A stretch of DNA of 64,000 bases from Pseudomonadota bacterium. Lineage in GTDB: Bacteria > Pseudomonadota > Gammaproteobacteria > Steroidobacterales > Steroidobacteraceae. The translations under genes and the position numbers were made by a program. Below, in pieces: positions 42,229 through 51,561 of the stretch; the stretch's first letter is position 1, and the number at the start of each line of letters is the position of its first letter. The notes beneath the pieces are model-generated. The model saw only the letters and a program-made list of their open reading frames with translations, was not told the origin of the DNA and did no database searches. The DNA is taken from NCBI GenBank assembly GCA_016704655.1, contig JADIZR010000003.1, positions 228,152-292,151 of the forward strand, given 5' to 3'.

Positions 42229-42420
42229 TCACGGTGGCCACTGCACGCGCTGCATCGCCTGGCTGACGACGGTCTGGGCGTTTTGCTCGCTCGTGCCGCC
42301 TACGTCTTCAGGGATTTTCGCCAGGTCGCCCAGCAGTCCCTTGAACACCTTACCCAGGATTCCACCGTCCGCACGAAAGGCCCGATAGCCGCCGTCCCAG
42401 GCGACGGAGAAATCGATCAA
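42229..42420 (-). CDS. Possible small protein upstream of the envelope operon
   Basis: A 63-residue frame (TTG start at 42420) encodes DFSVAWDGGYRAFRADGG and LLGDLAKIPEDVGGTSEQ, which looks more like protein than chance. There is no clear ribosome-binding site or family. It could be the C-terminal remnant of a longer gene. The flanking 42168-42228 and 42421-42605 hold nothing recognisable. Confidence 0.3.
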   Translation of the reverse strand: MIDFSVAWDGGYRAFRADGGILGKVFKGLLGDLAKIPEDVGGTSEQNAQTVVSQAMQRVQWPP

Positions 42421-42605
42421 ATCGACAAGGCGGTCGGTTCAAAGTGTCGACAGTGCGCCGGACATGACGATCCACCGGCTCGTCCCTGTGCAATTTGAAC
42501 ACGTTCTGGCCGGGTTAGAGGAAAGTCCTGCTGACCGGGCGACGCCAGCTTTAGTAGGCTTGGTCAGAGGCTGAGCCTCGCCCTAGCCGCGGGACTAGAT
42601 CGGAC

Positions 42606-42846
42606 ATGGCCACAATCGTCGCCGACCCAGCGACTGTACTACTGGCAAAGGACTGCGCCCGACCGGGTGGCGTTGACGCAGCCGCTCCAGGGTGAGCCGG
42701 TCCGCCCCTATACGTGGCGCGAGTTACTCAAGCAGTCGCGACGCATGGCCGCACATCTACAGGGCCTCGGTCCGCAGCATGGCGACCGCATCGCCATCCT
42801 CTCAATGAATACGACGCACTGGCTGATGAGTGACTTCGCTATCTGA
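42606..42846 (+). pseudogene. 5' fragment of an acyl-CoA synthetase gene
   Basis: This segment closely follows the first ~270 bases of the gene at 29851, with small deletions. Traces include TIVADPA, PDRVALTQPL, YTWRELLKQSRRMAAHLQGL, and DRIAILSMNTTHWLMSDFAI ending in TGA. The reading frame changes at least once. It is a decayed partial duplicate located just before the second WS/DGAT gene. Confidence 0.75.
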
Positions 42847-42854
42847 GTGACGCC

Positions 42855-44195
42855 ATGAGTATCCCGATACCGATGCTCGACCTGATGTTCTTCCTGACGG
42901 AGAACCAGGACAACCCGCGGCACGTCGGGGCCACGCTGATCTTCGAGCGGCCGCCCCGCTGCGGCGCCGACTTTCTCGACAAGATCGTCGACGCGTACCG
43001 GCGGGCCACCCCGGTGCCGCCCTTCAATCGCATTCCCGTATTGCGCAGGATCGGGTTGCCTGAGTGGCACGAGGTCGACCACCTCGACACGAACTACCAT
43101 CTTCAGCACAGGTCACTGCCGGCGCCGGGGTCCGATGCGCAGCTGGACGAACTCGTCGCCGAACTGCATGCGCCGATGCTCGATCGCAACCATCCCGGCT
43201 GGCAGGTGTACGTGATCGAAGGCCTGGAACGGTACCGGTTCGCCGTCTTCATCAAGATCCATCACTCGCTGGTGGACGGCGAGTCGGGCATTGCCCTGGT
43301 CCATCGTTCGCTGTCCCGGTCACCGCGGGACCGGCGCATCCGCACCGTCATTGCGACCAGTCTTCCTGCCGCGGCCCGCGCCGTTCCCACGGACCTGCTG
43401 CCGCGTCTCGAGCGCGAGGTGGCGAACGCCGCGCGCACGGCCCTGTCGATCGGCTGGGGATCGGAGCGCGTGCTCGAGGAATGCCTGGCGGGACTGCGCG
43501 GGTTCTCGAGCCGGACGAATCGTCCGTTTACCGCGCCACTCACGCCGATGAACGAACCGATCCGCAACGCGCGGGCCATCGCGCACACCGTCCTGCCGCT
43601 GCGAGCGATGATGTCGGTAGCGCGCGCCTGGGGAACGACGTTGAACGATGTCGCGCTCTGCGTGCTCGACTCGGCCATGAACCGCTACCTGCGCAGCATT
43701 GGCCGGCCGGCCGGCCGCGCGCTGGTCGCCATCTGTCCGGTCTCGCTGCAGGACCGCAAGCACAAGCAGCTGACGACGCAGGTTTCCGCCATCTGGACAC
43801 CGCTCGGAACGCCTTCCGCCGCGGCAGGCCGGCGCATGCGCGAGGTGATGGCCAACACGCGCAAGGCCAAGGAGCGCGTTCGCACACTGCCGAGGGACGT
43901 GGCCTACGCGTATGCGGTGCTCACTTTTGCGCTGGGAGAAACGCTCGCGCTCATTCCGCGCGGGTCGGCAGACTACTTCGTGCCGGCCAACGTGCTGATC
44001 TCGAACGTGCGCGGTCCGAGTGAACCGCTGTACCTGAAGGGCGCGCGACTCGAGGCGCTCTGCCCGGTGTCCACGCTGATCTCGGGCATGGGCCTCAACA
44101 TCACGTTCATGTCCTACGCCGGGCAAGTCACGATCGGCTTCACCGCGAATGCCGTGGCGCTGCCGCATGCCGGCCGCCTCGCGCGGTACACGTGA
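42855..44195 (+). CDS. Second WS/DGAT-family acyltransferase
   Basis: The 446-residue protein has the acyltransferase motif HHSLVDGESG and the C-terminal signature NVRGPSEPLYLKGARLE and GMGLNITFMSYAG. It begins PMLDLMFFLTEN, a typical WS/DGAT N-terminus. It is shorter than the first paralogue (476 residues) and clearly diverged from it, so substrate preference may differ. It follows the acyl-CoA synthetase fragment by eight bases. Confidence 0.9.
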   Translation: MSIPIPMLDLMFFLTENQDNPRHVGATLIFERPPRCGADFLDKIVDAYRRATPVPPFNRIPVLRRIGLPEWHEVDHLDTNYHLQHRSLPAPGSDAQLDELVAELHAPMLDRNHPGWQVYVIEGLERYRFAVFIKIHHSLVDGESGIALVHRSLSRSPRDRRIRTVIATSLPAAARAVPTDLLPRLEREVANAARTALSIGWGSERVLEECLAGLRGFSSRTNRPFTAPLTPMNEPIRNARAIAHTVLPLRAMMSVARAWGTTLNDVALCVLDSAMNRYLRSIGRPAGRALVAICPVSLQDRKHKQLTTQVSAIWTPLGTPSAAAGRRMREVMANTRKAKERVRTLPRDVAYAYAVLTFALGETLALIPRGSADYFVPANVLISNVRGPSEPLYLKGARLEALCPVSTLISGMGLNITFMSYAGQVTIGFTANAVALPHAGRLARYT

Positions 44196-44399
44196 GGCGT
44201 TTGCGACGCTCGCGCGGCAGCGCTCGCGGCGCCCTGTATAGTCCTGCTGCGCCAGCACACCTGCTCGATCGGCACCGGATAGCATCGAAGTGTTAGGCGT
44301 TCGCTGCTGAACTCTCGGCGGATTCGCGGTGCGCGCGCTGGCCGGGGGACGGCGTCGCCACGAGCCTCGTCAGCCGCGCGAGCCTGCGGCCGGGCGCCC

Positions 44400-44715
44400 G
44401 CCTCGCGCAGGGCGCGCCCCGTGCGGGGGCGGCCGGGGGGGGGGCGCGGCGCCCCGCGGCCGGCGGGCCGGGGGGGGGCGGGCCCCCCCCCGGCCCGCCG
44501 GGGCCGGGGGGGGGGCGGCGGGCCCGCCCGCGGGGCCGGGCCGCCGGGGCCGGCCCCGGGGGGCCGGGGGGGGGGGGGGCCCGGGCCGGCGCGGGGGGCC
44601 GGCGGCCCGGGGCCCCACACCGCGGGAGAGGGGGGGGGGGGGGGGCAGGATCGCGGGGCGGGCAAGACCAGGTCGGGGGGGGGGGGGGGGGGCCGGCGGG
44701 CGGCGTCGCGGGTGC
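44400..44715. other. Abnormal G/C-only low-complexity tract
   Basis: About 300 bases consist almost solely of G and C with G-runs of up to about 18. One-strand G bias and the abrupt edges differ from all neighbouring sequence. It lies between two convergent or unrelated genes. No real protein or RNA is supported here. A sequencing or assembly artefact is the simplest explanation. Confidence 0.75.
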
Positions 44716-44788
44716 GTCCTTTTACGCCGCACCGAGGACTGAGACGTGGTCGACGGTCCGGTCGGCAGGATTCTTTCACCATGGGCGA

Positions 44789-46018
44789 GTGAACGTCGAC
44801 GCGTTGTTCGTTGCCCCAGGCTTCCCGGCACCACCCTCACGCGGGCGCACGGGACTCGTGCTGACCGGTGGCGGCGCACGTTCTGCCTATCAGGTGGGCG
44901 TCATGCGGGCGGTGGCCGACCTCCTGCCGCGCGACGCACCGACGCCCTTCCACGTGATCACCGGAACTTCGGCCGGCGCGATTGTTGCTGCCAACATCGC
45001 CACGTACGCCGCGCATTTCCGCACGGGTGCCGTGACGCTGGAACGCGTCTGGCGCAACTTCCACGTGGACCAGGTGTTCCGTACGGACGCGCCGATCATG
45101 CTGCGCGCCGGTGTCCGGTGGCTGGCGGCCCTGTTGTCCGTCGGACGGCTGGCTTCACCGCCGGACTCGATGTTCGACAACGCGCCCCTGCGGCGGCTGC
45201 TCGAACGCCGGATAGATTTCAGCCGCCTGCGTGAGGCGTTGGCGACCGGCCACCTTGATGCGCTTGCCATCTCGGCGGCCGGCTACAGCAGTGCCCGGTC
45301 GTTTGCGTTCTACGAGAGTCGCGTGTATCCCGCGGCCGACGCCTCGCCCTGGCCGCGAGGCGTACGGGCCGAACTTGGGATCGATCACCTGATGGCGAGC
45401 AGCGCGGTGCCTTTCCTGTTTTCCCCGGTCCGCATGCACGACGAGTTTTTCGGCGACGGTGCCATGCGCCAGGTCGCGCCGCTGAGTCCAGCGATTCGCC
45501 TCGGCGCCGACCGGCTGTTCGTCGTGGGCGTGCGGCACGACCACAAGCAGGCGCCTCGCAAACGGGACGCAACAGTGACGCCGAGCTTCGGGAAGCTGTT
45601 CGGCTTCATGCTGGACACGCTCTTCATGGATTCGCTGCACGCCGGTGTGGCACAACTCGAGCGGGTAAACCGGCTGGTGGCACAGGCGTCCGTGCCTGAC
45701 CCCGAGGGGCTGCGTCACATCGACTCACTGGTAATCGTGCCGCGCGCGGACCTCAGCTCCATCGCTGCCAGGCACGCTCGCCAGATGCCGCGGACGGTGC
45801 GCGCGCTGCTGCGAATCATCGGCGCCGCCGACAGTGACGGCTCGGAACTGCTCAGTTACCTCCTGTTCGAGTCGGGCTATACCCGCGAGCTGATCGCTCT
45901 TGGGTATGCCGACACGATGGCGCGCCGTGACGAGGTGGCTGCACTGCTGGAACCCGGCGTGAGGCTGGGAGCAGGCAACCACCCGACTCGCGGCCGCTAC
46001 GGCATTACTTCTGCCTGA
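44789..46018 (+). CDS. Patatin-like phospholipase
   Basis: The 409-residue protein has the patatin catalytic dyad: GTSAGAIVAANI with nucleophile Ser61, and the Asp in FFGDGAMRQ. The oxyanion-hole glycines are in LVLTGGGARSAYQ. It is predicted to be a soluble or loosely membrane-associated lipid acyl hydrolase. The GTG start at 44789 fits the family N-terminus. The 3' end overlaps the convergent BON gene by 14 bases. Confidence 0.88.
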   Translation: MNVDALFVAPGFPAPPSRGRTGLVLTGGGARSAYQVGVMRAVADLLPRDAPTPFHVITGTSAGAIVAANIATYAAHFRTGAVTLERVWRNFHVDQVFRTDAPIMLRAGVRWLAALLSVGRLASPPDSMFDNAPLRRLLERRIDFSRLREALATGHLDALAISAAGYSSARSFAFYESRVYPAADASPWPRGVRAELGIDHLMASSAVPFLFSPVRMHDEFFGDGAMRQVAPLSPAIRLGADRLFVVGVRHDHKQAPRKRDATVTPSFGKLFGFMLDTLFMDSLHAGVAQLERVNRLVAQASVPDPEGLRHIDSLVIVPRADLSSIAARHARQMPRTVRALLRIIGAADSDGSELLSYLLFESGYTRELIALGYADTMARRDEVAALLEPGVRLGAGNHPTRGRYGITSA

Positions 46019-46556
46019 TCTCGAGGTCGTTGCGCACTGCCTTGACGCCGTCAACGGAGCGCGCCAGCTCGCCGGCCCGGGTCTTCATGGCCGTCGAATC
46101 GACGAAGCCGGTCAGCTGCACCACGCCCTGGTCCGTTCCCACGTTGATCTGGTGCGCCTTGGTCGTTGAATCTTCCGCCAGCTTCGCCTTCACCGAGGTC
46201 GTTACCACGCTGTCGTCGATAACCTGTCCGGCGGTCGAGTCCGTTTTCGCGGCTATGCGCAGGTCATTGCGAACTTCCTTGACGCCCGTGACCGAGCGCG
46301 CCACCTTGGTGGCCTGCTCTTTCTGCTGGGTGTTGTCGACGAATCCGCCGAGCTGGACGACGCCGCGATAGGTTTCGACGTTGATCTGGCCTGCCTTGGT
46401 GGTCGGATCGTCGATCAGGGCGACCTTCACCTTGGAGGTCAGTACGCTGTCGTCGATGACCTCTCCTGCCGACTGCTGCGTGCGCGTAGAGGAGCAGGCG
46501 CTGGCCACCGCCAGCACTCCCACGATTGCGGTGAGCTTCAAAAATCCAAGTTTCAT
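46005..46556 (-). CDS. Two-BON-domain lipoprotein (OsmY-like)
   Basis: The 183-residue protein has a lipobox (VLAVASACSSTRTQQ) and two BON domains of similar sequence: VIDDSVLTSKVKVALIDDP with YRGVVQLGGFVD, and VIDDSVVTTSVKAKLAEDS with DQGVVQLTGFVD. BON domains bind phospholipid or connect envelope layers. The similarity to OsmY and DolP suggests a periplasmic stress or outer-membrane role. Confidence 0.9.
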   Translation of the reverse strand: MKLGFLKLTAIVGVLAVASACSSTRTQQSAGEVIDDSVLTSKVKVALIDDPTTKAGQINVETYRGVVQLGGFVDNTQQKEQATKVARSVTGVKEVRNDLRIAAKTDSTAGQVIDDSVVTTSVKAKLAEDSTTKAHQINVGTDQGVVQLTGFVDSTAMKTRAGELARSVDGVKAVRNDLEIRQK

Positions 46557-46693
46557 GCTGTTCTCCTGATGTGTGGCACATTCTGGCGCTTATTGCCGGC
46601 GCCATCTGTACGACTCCGCACATACGGAAATAGTCGATGGCCTGCGCCACGCTTTGGCGGATGATTGGGTGATCTTCTGCAAAGGAGCGCGCC

Positions 46694-47077
46694 ATGCGAT
46701 ATGTCGTCACCAGCAACAAGAGCGTCGACCAGGCCGTGGCGGATCTCGAAGCGGCCGTGCGCCAGAACGGGTTCGGGGTCCTGCACCAGTACGACCTGAA
46801 GCAGACCCTGGCCGGCAAGGGTGTTGAATTGCCGCAGGAGTGCCGCATTCTCGACGTCTGCAACCCAAAGCAGGCGGCGCGTGTGCTGGCAGCGGACATG
46901 GGCATGAACGTCGCGCTCCCGTGTCGTATCTCGGTCTATGAGGACGGCGGGCAGACCCGCATCGGCATGGTGAAACCTACGGCCATGCTCGCGAGCCTGT
47001 CGGACTCACCGGAATTGAAGCGTGTGGCCGAGGACGTCGAGCAGGCAATCACTCGAATGATCGACGCGGCGAAATAA
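46694..47077 (+). CDS. DUF302 protein
   Basis: The 127-residue protein has the DUF302 pattern (MRYVVTSNKSVDQAVADLE, CRILDVCNPKQAARVL, LPCRISVYEDGG). Members are compact alpha/beta proteins often near redox or thiol genes; function unknown. It is divergent from the BON gene and is followed four bases later by the oxidoreductase. Confidence 0.88.
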   Translation: MRYVVTSNKSVDQAVADLEAAVRQNGFGVLHQYDLKQTLAGKGVELPQECRILDVCNPKQAARVLAADMGMNVALPCRISVYEDGGQTRIGMVKPTAMLASLSDSPELKRVAEDVEQAITRMIDAAK

Positions 47078-47081
47078 TCGG

Positions 47082-48062
47082 ATGATTCCATTCTCCATCC
47101 TCGATCTCGTGCCGGTCACCGAAGGCAGTGATGCGCGCACGGCCTTCGCCAACATGATCGACCTGGCTCGACTCGGCGAGCGCCTGGGTTACCGGCGCTA
47201 CTGGCTGGCGGAACATCACAACATGCCGGGGATTGCGAGTGCTGCGACGGCCGTGCTGATCGGGCACGTCGCCGGCCACACGTCCACGATCCGCGTCGGT
47301 GCTGGCGGCATCATGCTGCCGAACCACGCGCCACTGCAGGTGGCCGAGCAGTTCGGCACCCTGGCGTCGCTGTATCCGGGGCGCATCGATCTCGGGCTCG
47401 GTCGCGCGCCGGGCACTGACCAGGCGGCTACCCGCGCATTGCGGCGGTACTACCAGGGCGCGGACGAGTTCCCGAACGACGTGATGGAACTGCTGCAGTA
47501 CTTCGAGCAGGCCGCACCAGGCCAGCAGGTTCGCGCCGTGCCGGGCGCCGGTGTCGAGGTAGAGGCGTGGATTCTCGGTTCGAGTTTATTCGGTGCGCAA
47601 CTCGCGGCAGCACTCGGCTTGCCCTATGCGTTCGCGTCGCACTTTGCACCGGACATGCTGGAGCAGGCTTCGGCGATCTATCGTCAGAAATTTCGTCCGT
47701 CGGCCCGCCTGGCGAAGCCGCACGTGATGCTGGCGCTGAACGTGGTCGCGGCCGACAGCGACGCGGAAGCGAAGCGATTGTTCACGTCGCAGCAACTCGG
47801 CTTCATCAACCTGCGTCGTGGCCGGCCCGGCCTGGTGCAGCCACCGGTCGAGGACATCAATGCGGTCAGTACGCCGGAGGAACGCGTCGGCGTTGATCGG
47901 GCACTCGCGTGTGCCGTGATCGGCGCACCTGCGACGGTGGCACGCGGTGTCGAGGCTTTCATCGAGCGTCACCGGCCGGACGAGCTGATGCTGACGGCGA
48001 ACCTGTTCGACCATGCAGCGCGACTGCGGTCGTTTGAACGGGCGGCCGGCGTGCTGATGTAA
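47082..48062 (+). CDS. Luciferase-like flavin-dependent monooxygenase
   Basis: The 326-residue protein belongs to the bacterial luciferase-like group: FSILDLVPVTEGSD, YWLAEHHNMPGIAS, RVGAGGIMLPNHAPLQVAEQ and IDLGLGRAPGTD. This is the FMN/F420-type TIM-barrel family (YhbW-like group). It probably uses FMNH2. The substrate is unknown. It follows DUF302 with four bases between, so they are an operon. Confidence 0.92.
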   Translation: MIPFSILDLVPVTEGSDARTAFANMIDLARLGERLGYRRYWLAEHHNMPGIASAATAVLIGHVAGHTSTIRVGAGGIMLPNHAPLQVAEQFGTLASLYPGRIDLGLGRAPGTDQAATRALRRYYQGADEFPNDVMELLQYFEQAAPGQQVRAVPGAGVEVEAWILGSSLFGAQLAAALGLPYAFASHFAPDMLEQASAIYRQKFRPSARLAKPHVMLALNVVAADSDAEAKRLFTSQQLGFINLRRGRPGLVQPPVEDINAVSTPEERVGVDRALACAVIGAPATVARGVEAFIERHRPDELMLTANLFDHAARLRSFERAAGVLM

Positions 48063-48071
48063 TTCTGAGTC

Positions 48072-48126
48072 TTAATAAGTTAATAGTATTCATACACTTA
48101 TACAGATTTATTAATGCAATTTTTTT
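48072..48126. promoter_or_regulatory. AT-rich promoter-like stretch before the DUF1302 gene
   Basis: TTAATAA and TTATTAA form a seven-base inverted repeat around CATACACTTATACAG; a T-run (48120-48126) follows. It is strikingly AT-rich in a GC-rich genome. It could hold a promoter for the next gene or a terminator for the previous one. Confidence 0.35.
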
Positions 48127-48224
48127 AGGCGAGCGGACACGACCTGCACACTGATTAACCACGATGCATCGCAGTATGGCCGGGCAGCACTATCACCCGA
48201 CGCGGCATTCGCCCCGAGGGAACG

Positions 48225-50027
48225 ATGGTTGTCAGGATCAGTGCGCAATATCGGCCCGCGATGGTCGTGCTTGCCGCGGCCCTGGTGGTCCCAGGTGTGC
48301 AGGGTGCGGAATACAAAATCGGTGAGGGCAAGCTCAGCGTCACCGGTTCGACGTACCTCGGCACCGCGCTCCGCACGGATGCGCAGGACCGGAAGCTGCT
48401 GGCGGACGCCAACAGTTCCCTGGTCGGGATCCCGGGCAATGCGGTGACGCCGAGTGCCGGTCGTAATGGCGACGACGGCAACCTGAACTTCGATCGCGGC
48501 GACCAGGTCGCGTCGGTGCTCAAGGGTTACCTGTCGCTGTCTTACACCTGGCGCGACTACGGGATCGAGGCGAGCGGCCAGGCCTGGTACGACTACGCCA
48601 ACGCCGACGCGAGCCGGCCGTGGGGCAACGTGCAGAACGATTATGCGGCTGGGCAACCGCTGAGCGATGACGGCGCCCTGGCTCGCTCGAAATTCAGCGG
48701 CGTCGCGCTGGACAATCTTTACGGCCATGGCCATCACCAGTTCGATGACTTGTCCGTCGACTGGAAGCTGGGCTGGCAGTCGCTCGACTGGGGCAAACGC
48801 CTGACTGCCCTCGGCGGTCTGCGTGATCTCAATCCACTCGACGTGCCTGCCTCGCTGCGTCCCGGTGTCGATCGCGAGCACGAAGCACGGATCACGTTCC
48901 CGGCCGTGTTCGGGCGCTTCGGGCTGTCGCAGGCCACGAGTGTCGAGGCGTTCTACCAGCTGCGGTTCGAACCCACCGCGTTGACCGGCTGCGGCACCTA
49001 TTACTCGTCGCTCGACTTCATGGCCGAGGGCTGCGGCAAGGCGATGTTCGGCAATCTCTCCGACCGGGCGGCCATCGCGACCGGCATCTACGTCAGGCGC
49101 ACCGCGACGCAGGATCCGTCGGACTCGGGGCAGGGCGGCATCGCGCTCAAACACAAGGTCGATTCGTGGGCGACGGAGTTCGGCCTGTATGCGACGCAGT
49201 TCCACTCGCGCGCGCCGTTCTACAGCGGGACCCAGTCCGGACGCGTCGAAGGCCCGCTGTTCCTGCCGGGAGACCCGGGCAACCTCACCCCCACGCATTT
49301 TACCGAGTACCCGGAAGACATCCGGATGTTCGGCCCCACGTTCGAATCGAAGTGGCGTGGCGGCATGGTGGTCGGTGAGGTCACGTACCGGCCCAACCAG
49401 CCGCTGCAGTTCAACTCGTTTGACGTGATCAGTGCGGCAGTTTCCCGGACGGCACCGTCGCCGTTGCGAGAGAAGGCCGACGCCGTTGCGCCCGGCGGCG
49501 TGCTGCGCGCGTGGCAACGTCACGAGGCCCTGCAGTTGCAGTTTGGCGCCACGGGCGGTCTGCCCGATGTGCTCGGCTCCGCCGGCATGAGTTACGGCGC
49601 CGAATTCATCTACAAGCTCGTGCCGGACCTGCCGAATTCGTCGGTGATGCGGTTCGGGCGCGCGGAGGTGTTCGGGCAGGGGCCGGTCGACGGAGTGTGC
49701 CCGCCGCCCGCGGCACCGGTGTCATGCACCAGCGATGGATACGTGTCGCAGGAAGCCTTTGGCTACCGGCTGCGCGCGGGCCTGAAGTACCCGAAGGTGA
49801 TCGGTGACGTCGACCTGGTCCCATCGTTCGCGTTCGGCCATGACGTCTGGGGCTGGTCCGGCGACGGCATGATCCTCGAAGGTCGCATGCTCGCCGCGGT
49901 GTCGCTGCAGGCCCTGTTCGCGAATCGCTGGTCCGTCACGGTGGCATGGCAGCCGACATGGGGTGGCACCTATAACAACGCGCGCGATCGCAGCACCGCG
50001 CAGGCCTACGTCAGCTTCCAGTTTTAG
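48225..50027 (+). CDS. DUF1302 outer-membrane family protein
   Basis: The 600-residue protein has a signal peptide (VVLAAALVVPGVQGA) and the DUF1302 pattern: LKGYLSLSYTWRDYGIEASG, GLRDLNPLDVPASLRPG, and a porin-like C-terminus (RSTAQAYVSFQF, ending in aromatic Phe). Such proteins occur in lipid-using gammaproteobacteria and are predicted beta-barrel or outer-membrane components for hydrophobic compounds. Its 3' end overlaps the convergent membrane gene by four bases. Confidence 0.88.
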   Translation: MVVRISAQYRPAMVVLAAALVVPGVQGAEYKIGEGKLSVTGSTYLGTALRTDAQDRKLLADANSSLVGIPGNAVTPSAGRNGDDGNLNFDRGDQVASVLKGYLSLSYTWRDYGIEASGQAWYDYANADASRPWGNVQNDYAAGQPLSDDGALARSKFSGVALDNLYGHGHHQFDDLSVDWKLGWQSLDWGKRLTALGGLRDLNPLDVPASLRPGVDREHEARITFPAVFGRFGLSQATSVEAFYQLRFEPTALTGCGTYYSSLDFMAEGCGKAMFGNLSDRAAIATGIYVRRTATQDPSDSGQGGIALKHKVDSWATEFGLYATQFHSRAPFYSGTQSGRVEGPLFLPGDPGNLTPTHFTEYPEDIRMFGPTFESKWRGGMVVGEVTYRPNQPLQFNSFDVISAAVSRTAPSPLREKADAVAPGGVLRAWQRHEALQLQFGATGGLPDVLGSAGMSYGAEFIYKLVPDLPNSSVMRFGRAEVFGQGPVDGVCPPPAAPVSCTSDGYVSQEAFGYRLRAGLKYPKVIGDVDLVPSFAFGHDVWGWSGDGMILEGRMLAAVSLQALFANRWSVTVAWQPTWGGTYNNARDRSTAQAYVSFQF

Positions 50028-50459
50028 CGCAGCACTCCGCACCGTGCCATGGCGCGCGCATAGAAGAACAGGCTGAAGGCGATGAGCCAGATGACTGCCG
50101 TGAAGATGGCGCCGCCGGTTCCCATCAGCGCCAGGCCATCCGTCAGCACGTAACTGTAAAGTCCGGTGAGCACCATCGCGACGATGGACGTGCCGAACAA
50201 CCAGACGGCCCACGCTTTGCGTAACAGCAGGCACAACGAGCCGGAGCAGGGCGCCCCACACCGCGATTGCCCACGCTGCAACGGCCCAGGCTGGAAATCC
50301 ATAGAAGTAGGCGAGCTGTTCCGGCGTGAAGTGGCTCATGAGGGACTCGATGCGCAACTGCGAGGCGGAATAGTCGAACGCGCCCATGGCATTCCACAGC
50401 AACGACAGTCCGCCCACGATCCACAGATGGCGCGGGACTTTGGTGTTCCACTCGTTCAT
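50024..50459 (-). pseudogene. Four-TM membrane protein with a one-base insertion
   Basis: From ATG 50459 the frame encodes WIVGGLSLLWNAMGAFDY and YFYGFPAWAVAAWAIAVWG. The following part lies in the next frame: LCLLLRKAWAVWLFGTSIV and IFTAVIWLIAFSLFFYARAM, ending at 50024. Removing one base of CC (minus strand, 50243-50244) joins them as WGALLGSLCLLLRK. The repaired protein would have about 144 residues and four transmembrane segments. Function unknown. Confidence 0.75.
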
Positions 50460-50613
50460 GGCGATCCCCCTGCTGGTGTTGCGTTATGGTCCGGACTCAG
50501 TAGTGTCTCAACGTTAAACGAATAAATTCATCTGGTCATGCGCATCGGACCAGTAGTGTCCGGACGGTAGTGGGCGACGCGCTCGCAAACGATTGATCTC
50601 TTTAGGATAACTC

Positions 50614-51186
50614 GTGATTTTCTCTGGTCTCGATTTCGACTTCGGCAAGCGCTGGTGCGACCCTGCGAAGACCCTGTTCGCGGACGTTCCCTATGCACTC
50701 GGCAAGCTGGTTTTCGCACAGTTGACGAGCCATCTGCCGCTGTCGACGCTTCGTCGCTGCATGATCCTGGTCGCCGACGAGGATCTCGTCATTCAGGGGC
50801 AGATTGAGGGATCCATCCTGCACACCCGCAGCCTGACGATCGGCTCGCAGGGTCGGGTACACGGCGACCTCCGCGCCCGGCGGATCAGCGTCGAGGGGTC
50901 GGTCGAGGGGAACCTCTACGCCCTCGAACGAGCAAGCCTGCGGCCAGGCGCGACGGTCCGCGGTGACATCTTCGCGGTCGAGATCGTCATCGACGAGGGT
51001 GCATGCCTGAACGGTCGCATCGACATGGACAACGCACCCACGGTCCCCACCATCAAAGTCCCGCAGCCCGGTTCGATCGAGCCTGACACAAGCGCACTGT
51101 CCGCGCCGCCGACAGCACACGTGTGCTCGTTTCCTGAACCACCGCATGTGGCGCCGAGGAGCGAGCGGCAGAATCGCTTGGGCTGA
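50614..51186 (+). CDS. Bactofilin-family polymer-forming protein
   Basis: The 190-residue protein has the bactofilin beta-helix repeats: EDLVIQGQIEGSILHTRSLT, GRVHGDLRARRISVEG, SLRPGATVRGDIFAVE. Bactofilins form membrane-associated filaments involved in shape and polarity. The 49-residue N-terminal part before MILVADEDLV is not part of the fold, so translation might start at 50761 instead of the GTG at 50614. The Pro-rich tail is typical. Confidence 0.85.
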   Translation: MIFSGLDFDFGKRWCDPAKTLFADVPYALGKLVFAQLTSHLPLSTLRRCMILVADEDLVIQGQIEGSILHTRSLTIGSQGRVHGDLRARRISVEGSVEGNLYALERASLRPGATVRGDIFAVEIVIDEGACLNGRIDMDNAPTVPTIKVPQPGSIEPDTSALSAPPTAHVCSFPEPPHVAPRSERQNRLG

Positions 51187-51384
51187 TCGCACGTCGCAGG
51201 GCGACTCACCCGCGTGAAGTGTTCACGCAGGTCGCCTGACATTCAGTCAGCCGACCGGAAGTCCCGCGCTCAGCCCGGCGCGAGCAGTGATCTCGCGCCG
51301 GCTCCCACGAGTCGGTCGCACCCGCACGCACACCGCAGGCGAGAGCGCGGCAAGGAGAGGGCGGCTGCAGCCAGCCGCTCTTCC

Positions 51385-51561
51385 CTAGTGCTTCAAGTCT
51401 TGCTTGACATCACCGACCTTGGCCTGCGCCTTGCCGAGGTTTTTTTCAATCTTGCCCTTGGTCTCCAACTTCTCGTTGCCCACGAGGTCGCCCGTAACTT
51501 CCTTGATCTTGCCTTTCGCTTCCTTGGCTCGGCCCTTGATCTGGTCCTTGTTTAAGAACAT
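51385..51561 (-). CDS. CsbD-like stress protein
   Basis: This 58-residue protein has the CsbD pattern: NKDQIKGRAKEAKGKIKE, VTGDLVGNEKLETKGKIE, KAQAKVGDVKQDLK. AGGAGC precedes the ATG at 51561. CsbD members accumulate under general stress; molecular function unknown. The segment 51562-52210 has long open frames on the reverse strand, but I recognise no protein in it. Confidence 0.9.
   Translation of the reverse strand: MFLNKDQIKGRAKEAKGKIKEVTGDLVGNEKLETKGKIEKNLGKAQAKVGDVKQDLKH

Noticed and set aside
44329..44792. Open frames through the poly-G tract
   Set aside because: They encode only Gly/Arg/Pro/Ala strings caused by base composition.
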